The notes beneath the pieces were generated by a model. It did not search any database and had not been told where the DNA came from. It was given only the letters and a program-made list of their open reading frames with translations. A stretch of DNA of 18,745 nucleotides, taken from assembly GCA_947177595.1 (NCBI GenBank), contig CAMWUZ010000013.1:1-18745 (forward strand). The letters run 5' to 3'. Positions 15,083-18,745 of the stretch are shown here, piece after piece. The DNA comes from an uncultured Porphyromonadaceae bacterium (lineage in GTDB: Bacteria; Bacteroidota; Bacteroidia; Bacteroidales; Muribaculaceae). Made by a program: the position numbers and the translations under genes. Numbering within the stretch: position 1 is the stretch's first letter; each line of letters starts with the position of its first letter.

Positions 15083-15604
15083 ATGTTTTCCTTGCTTAAG
15101 CGGCTGATATTCAGGCTCAAGGTTAATAGATTAAAATTCTCATCTATTGGCAAATCTCTTATCATTATAGATTTCCCGATATATATCCATAATTCAAACA
15201 CCCATATAGGTAATGATGTGGTGATTTATCCCAATGTTATGTTTTGGGGAGAAGGTAAGATTATTATAGGAAATGATGTTAAAATTGGGAACAATGTAAT
15301 GATACATGCATCCAGCGGTTCAACGGTACATATTAAAGATCAAACCATTATTGCTGCGAACACTTACATAATTGATTCCAACCATAATATATCTAAGGAT
15401 ATATCCATACAAGACCAAGGAGTTGAGTCAAGTCCTGTAAGTATTGGACCCGATTGTTGGATTGGAGCCTCATGTGTGATTGGAAAGGGAGCTAACATTA
15501 TGAAAGGTGCGGTTATTGGAGCCAATAGTTTTGTCAATTCTGAAATACCTGAATATGCTATAGCTGTCGGCAGTCCCGCAAAAATCATCAAATTCAGAAT
15601 ATGA
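15083..15604 (+). CDS. Hexapeptide-repeat acyltransferase (LbH family)
   Basis: Probable cytosolic O- or N-acetyltransferase of 173 residues acting on a sugar of the surface polysaccharide or its precursor. After a basic N-terminal segment (about 1-20) it shows left-handed beta-helix hexapeptide repeats such as IGNDVVIYPN, IGNDVKIGNN, IGPDCWIGASCVIGKGA and AVIGANSF, the likely catalytic His in DSNHN, and the family ending EYAIAVGSPAKII. The donor is presumably acetyl-CoA; the acceptor is unknown. It begins 6 bases after ugd and its stop overlaps the next gene's ATG (ATGA). From here to 18578 the sequence is markedly AT-rich, as expected of an exchanged cassette. Confidence 0.85.
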   Translation: MFSLLKRLIFRLKVNRLKFSSIGKSLIIIDFPIYIHNSNTHIGNDVVIYPNVMFWGEGKIIIGNDVKIGNNVMIHASSGSTVHIKDQTIIAANTYIIDSNHNISKDISIQDQGVESSPVSIGPDCWIGASCVIGKGANIMKGAVIGANSFVNSEIPEYAIAVGSPAKIIKFRI

Positions 15605-16200
15605 TTGATTTATTAAGGCATATCGTTCATTCTGTTAGAGCATGGATTGAAATCAGGAATTTCAAACATCGTATCAGCAAAAGAGGGGGGATTGTGGGTA
15701 AACCATTAAATCTTTTGAACAGCAATAGAATATCAGTAGGTCAGAAAGTTAAGATTAAAGATGGATTCAGAATTGAATGTTATGAGAACTTTAACAATAA
15801 GATTCTGAATCCTAGTTTCATAATAGAGGATGGTGTCATTATCGGACCATATTTTACCGCATTTGTAGCCAGTGATTTGCGCATCGGAAAAGACACCATT
15901 TTTGCTGGGAACGTAACACTTATCACGGAGAATCATGGCATGAATCCGGAATCACCTATTCCATATCATGCACAACCCCTTATAACTGGAATCATATCTA
16001 TAGGTGAAGGATGTTGGTTGGGACAGAATGTAAGTGTTCTGCCCAACGTGAGAATAGGAAATAAATGCATAATAGCTACCGGATCTGTCGTGAATTCTGA
16101 TATTCCTGACTATTCAATTGCAGCCGGCATTCCGGCAAAAGTCATAAAGAAGTACAATTTCCAAAATCATACTTGGGAAAGAGTCTTAAATGAGTCTTAA
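15601..16200 (+). CDS. Second hexapeptide-repeat acyltransferase (WcaF/Maa-like)
   Basis: Probable sugar acetyltransferase of 199 residues. Hexapeptide repeats lie in the C-terminal two thirds (IIEDGVIIGPYF, LRIGKDTIFAGNV, IGEGCWLGQNVSVLPNVRIGNKCIIATGSVV), with a likely catalytic His in TENHGM and the typical end YSIAAGIPAKVIKKY. The N-terminal 60 residues are basic and non-repetitive. It overlaps the preceding acyltransferase by 4 bases (ATGA) and the flippase by 11. The two acyltransferases share a fold but differ throughout, so they are not recent duplicates and probably modify different positions or sugars. The acceptor cannot be told. Confidence 0.87.
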   Translation: MIDLLRHIVHSVRAWIEIRNFKHRISKRGGIVGKPLNLLNSNRISVGQKVKIKDGFRIECYENFNNKILNPSFIIEDGVIIGPYFTAFVASDLRIGKDTIFAGNVTLITENHGMNPESPIPYHAQPLITGIISIGEGCWLGQNVSVLPNVRIGNKCIIATGSVVNSDIPDYSIAAGIPAKVIKKYNFQNHTWERVLNES

Positions 16201-17647
16201 AAAAGAGTTCGCCTCTGGCGTTTTCTATACTGCTATTGCCAAATATTCCGGAATTATTGTTCAGCTTTTTATTACAGCTGTCTTATCACGTATTCTTACT
16301 CCAGATGATTTTGGTGTTGTGGCAATTGCAACTATACTGATTCAATTTTTTAATACTTTTTCTGAAGCAGGTATTGGACCTGCTATCATTCAAAGAAAAA
16401 GTCTGTTGAGTACTGAAATTAACAGTATCTTCACCTTTACCCTATTGCTTGGACTATCATTGAGTGTAGGTTTCTATTTTTGTGCAAGCATAATCGGGAA
16501 TTATTATCAAAATGCAGCTATAGAATCTATCTGTAAATGGCTTTCCATCTTGATTCTTTTTAGTGGAGCTGATGTTGTTACAAACAGCCTTTTGTTGAAG
16601 CAAAAGAAATTTAAGACTATAGCAATTAGAACGCTATCTGTTCAAATTATTACCGGAATTCTATCAATATATGTAGCTTATTACGGATGGGGCATGTATG
16701 CATTGGTTTTATCGGCGATTTCTTCCAAAGTCCTTATTTTCCTGATTAACTATTGGTGTAATCCTTTACGATTTGCCTTTGATTTTCGATGCTTAAAAAA
16801 GATTGGTTCATATTCCTCTTATCAGTTTGGTTTCAACATAGTGAACTACTTCTCTAGAAATACAGATAAACTTATTATCGGTAAATTACTAGGGATGAAT
16901 TTGTTAGGGTTCTATGAAAAGTCTTATCGTCTTATGATGTTGCCGCTTAGCAACATAACATACGTATTCACTCCTGTGATGCATCCTATATTTTCTGAGA
17001 TGCAAAACGACAAGCCTCTAATGTTAAAACGATACCTTCACTTGATAATGTTATTGGGGCTAGTTTCTTTTCCAGTCATGGTATTCCTTTTCTTCAATGC
17101 GAAAGAACTTATACTTATAGTCTTTGGAGATCAGTGGAGTGAATCTATCCTGCCATTCCAAATACTATCACTCACAGTGGCTCTTCAGATCATACATTCT
17201 TCAGTGAGTGGCGTATTCCAGGCTATAGATGATACGAAAGGACTATTCATCTTGAGTTTTATCACTGCTATCGCTATGATTGCCGGTTTCATAATTTCCG
17301 GAATAATATTTAAAACGATAGCATCCATTGCAGTGAGTTTTCTTATTACTTGCACATTTGGGAGTATCCTCACCTTTTGGGTCTTATTGCACAGATTCAA
17401 CACTAGCTTTTTGTGTTTTATTAAAACATTAAAACTACCGATTATTCTGGGAATAATTGAGGTATGTTGCGTTGGGGGCATTTCACTGCTCATCAACAAT
17501 AATGATCTATTCCTTAGCTTGTTAATCAAAACCTCGATTTGCATAACCGTATTTTTATTTTTTATTCACATAACCAAGATTATTAATCTTAGAGTCCTTA
17601 TCAGTCGTTTAAAAAATTCTAGTGTTTTAGCAAATGGGAACACCTAA
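16190..17647 (+). CDS. Polysaccharide flippase (WzxC/TuaB-like, MOP superfamily)
   Basis: Integral membrane protein of 485 residues with about 12-14 hydrophobic segments along its length. It would move lipid-linked polysaccharide repeat units across the inner membrane. The N-terminus (FASGVFYTAIAKYSGIIVQ, then RILTPDDFGVVAIATI and EAGIGPAIIQRKSL) is typical of the WzxC/TuaB branch, and the middle NTDKLIIGKLLGMNLLGFYEKSY and RYLHLIMLLGLVSFP stretches support it. Its start lies within the last 11 bases of the acyltransferase, and its end overlaps the next gene by 14 bases, so translation is probably coupled. It implies a Wzx/Wzy-type export route. The polymerase is not in this window and would be expected downstream. 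Confidence 0.92.
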   Translation: MSLKKEFASGVFYTAIAKYSGIIVQLFITAVLSRILTPDDFGVVAIATILIQFFNTFSEAGIGPAIIQRKSLLSTEINSIFTFTLLLGLSLSVGFYFCASIIGNYYQNAAIESICKWLSILILFSGADVVTNSLLLKQKKFKTIAIRTLSVQIITGILSIYVAYYGWGMYALVLSAISSKVLIFLINYWCNPLRFAFDFRCLKKIGSYSSYQFGFNIVNYFSRNTDKLIIGKLLGMNLLGFYEKSYRLMMLPLSNITYVFTPVMHPIFSEMQNDKPLMLKRYLHLIMLLGLVSFPVMVFLFFNAKELILIVFGDQWSESILPFQILSLTVALQIIHSSVSGVFQAIDDTKGLFILSFITAIAMIAGFIISGIIFKTIASIAVSFLITCTFGSILTFWVLLHRFNTSFLCFIKTLKLPIILGIIEVCCVGGISLLINNNDLFLSLLIKTSICITVFLFFIHITKIINLRVLISRLKNSSVLANGNT

Positions 17648-18578
17648 TTATATTATACTCAGTGCTGGACAGAAATGGAATTTTTATTCATGGTTCAAAT
17701 TACTGGATAAATCTAATATTCGGTTTATTAATAATATCTATCCTCGTATACTGAAGAAGCTATGGAGCTACGAGTGGTTACGAAACGCTTTCTTTTGTCA
17801 AATATTCTGGCTTCCATATATTAAATCTATTCTAAAGATTAAATCTACTCCTACTGTATTAATAATTTATGACTGGGGCGATATTACCCTCAGTCCATAC
17901 TGTATAAATAGGTTAAAGCACAATTATCCTAAATTAAAAGTAGTATATATCTTTACTAATATCGTGAATATATCTGGGGCAAAGACCTTTAATCTGCTTA
18001 ATTCTTTGAAAGATACTTATGATCAAATTTTTGCATTTGACCCTATAGATGCAGAGAAATACGGATTTAATTATTCAAAGTTAATATATACGGCTGAGTT
18101 GCCATGCGCATCAGACAGTCCAAATATTGATTTGTTTTATGTCGGGCAGGCTAAAGACAGACACGATAAATTGATTGAAATATATAAAGATGCAAAGAAA
18201 GCCGGCTTGAAATGCTTGTTCTTCATTGCCGGAGTTCCTGAAGATGAACAATATAAAACGGAAGATATTTTCTACAATCATTATCTGGACTATGGCAGAG
18301 TTTTGGAATATATGTCTAACGCGAAATGCATTGTAGATGTCATTCAGGGAAATTCATCGGGCCTCACGATAAAGACTTGTGAAGCAGTAGTATTAGACAA
18401 AAAATTAATAACAACTAATACAACTGTAAAAGATGAACCTTTTTACAATCCAGCCAACATACTAGTATATACCGGTATAGAAGATTTAAACGAATTTATT
18501 TCAACCGATTCTACAGCATATTCGGAGTCTGACAAATACGAGTTCTCTCCTCAACGACTTTTCAACCAAATAAATTAA
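17634..18578 (+). CDS. Putative glycosyltransferase of the polysaccharide locus
   Basis: 314 residues. Not firmly assigned. Its layout fits a GT-B-like transferase seen in O-antigen and capsule clusters: a first half with LIIYDWGDITLSP and VVYIFTNI, then a linker DLFYVGQAKDRHDKLIEIY that resembles the start of a nucleotide-sugar-binding domain, then LEYMSNAKCIVDVIQGNSSGLTIKTCEAVVLDKKLITTN, where the Gly-rich loop and Glu (SSGLTIKTCEA) recall the donor-binding E of such enzymes. No signal peptide or clear membrane segment, so probably cytosolic or peripheral at the inner membrane. It overlaps the flippase by 14 bases. Donor and acceptor sugars unknown. AT-rich like its neighbours. Confidence 0.7.
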   Translation: MGTPNYIILSAGQKWNFYSWFKLLDKSNIRFINNIYPRILKKLWSYEWLRNAFFCQIFWLPYIKSILKIKSTPTVLIIYDWGDITLSPYCINRLKHNYPKLKVVYIFTNIVNISGAKTFNLLNSLKDTYDQIFAFDPIDAEKYGFNYSKLIYTAELPCASDSPNIDLFYVGQAKDRHDKLIEIYKDAKKAGLKCLFFIAGVPEDEQYKTEDIFYNHYLDYGRVLEYMSNAKCIVDVIQGNSSGLTIKTCEAVVLDKKLITTNTTVKDEPFYNPANILVYTGIEDLNEFISTDSTAYSESDKYEFSPQRLFNQIN

Positions 18579-18590
18579 GCACTAAACTAT

Positions 18591-18745
18591 ATGAATAAAG
18601 CACTGATCACGGGAGGAGCCGGATTTATCGGTTCAAATGTTGCTTTAAAGCTTGTTGAACAAGGTATCGGAGTAACGGTTTTAGACAACCTTTCACCTCA
18701 GATACATGGAGACAATCCGGATGTAACTTCACCACTATATAACAG
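18591..18745 (+). CDS. NAD-dependent sugar epimerase/dehydratase (3' truncated)
   Basis: Only the first 51 codons are in the window, and the frame is open to its right edge. The start MNKALITGGAGFIGSNVALK has the extended short-chain dehydrogenase motif TGGAGFIGS (Rossmann NAD-binding loop), and VLDNLSPQIHGDNP follows, with the acidic residue (Asp) that binds the NAD ribose. The QIHG wording recalls dTDP-L-rhamnose 4-epimerase-like members, but 51 residues are too few to decide among UDP- or dTDP-sugar epimerases and dehydratases. It starts 12 bases after the glycosyltransferase and is likely co-transcribed, feeding a nucleotide sugar into the polymer. Confidence 0.85.
   Translation, partial: MNKALITGGAGFIGSNVALKLVEQGIGVTVLDNLSPQIHGDNPDVTSPLYN

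Noticed and set aside
1..18745. CRISPR arrays, tRNA/rRNA genes, insertion sequences, prophage or defence genes
   Set aside because: I looked on both strands and saw no short spaced repeats, transposase or integrase motifs, or structured RNA genes. The only long repeat is the 882-bp module duplication.

Overview
This window reads as a chromosomal segment of a gut-type Bacteroidales bacterium. The evidence is Bacteroidota promoters (TTTG / TAnnTTTG), the lack of Shine-Dalgarno sequences, a BspA-like leucine-rich-repeat/Big_2 surface protein with a C-terminal sorting-type tail, and an UpxY-type antiterminator heading a polysaccharide locus. Muribaculaceae is my best guess at the family, but this is inference and was not tested by any search.

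Layout. (1) Positions 1-3443 hold the 3' part of a large modular surface protein with alternating Big_2 and LRR modules. Two adjacent LRR modules are nearly identical copies at an 882-bp period. A hairpin terminator follows. (2) Positions 3548-7494 hold polA (DNA polymerase I, with its proofreading residues apparently lost) and a Gfo/Idh/MocA oxidoreductase coupled to it by a TGATG stop/start overlap. (3) Positions 7498-8545, minus strand, hold a FecE/BtuD-like ABC ATPase and a small Asp/His/Asn/Tyr-rich protein of unknown function. Its stop codon lies 3 bp from that of the oxidoreductase. (4) Positions 8546-8645 form a compact divergent promoter region serving the ABC ATPase and pyrG. (5) Positions 8646-12937 hold pyrG (TTG start), yidC and a ferritin, probably one transcript, closed by a strong terminator at 12961-12986. 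(6) From 13020 to the end lies a surface polysaccharide (capsule or O-antigen type) locus. It has a consensus promoter, a leader hairpin, an UpxY/NusG-like antiterminator, UDP-glucose dehydrogenase, two hexapeptide acyltransferases, a WzxC/TuaB-like flippase, a putative glycosyltransferase and the start of an NAD-dependent sugar epimerase. The genes from 15083 on are tightly packed and often overlap.

How the genes fit together. Parts 2 to 5 are mostly housekeeping: DNA repair, CTP synthesis, membrane-protein insertion and iron storage. The last part is an accessory sugar-polymer cassette. UpxY would keep RNA polymerase going through the long operon, Ugd would supply UDP-glucuronate, the transferases would decorate or build the repeat unit, and the flippase would export it. 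Base composition supports this boundary: GC content falls sharply just after ugd, at about 15080, as expected of a horizontally exchanged cassette.

I did not find an obviously new multi-gene system. The points most worth a second look are the near-identical duplicated surface-protein modules, the degenerate proofreading domain of PolA, the small Asp/His-rich protein paired with an orphan ABC ATPase, the upxY leader hairpin, and a switch in G/C strand bias near 10 kb. I saw no tRNA, rRNA, CRISPR array, insertion sequence or att site.
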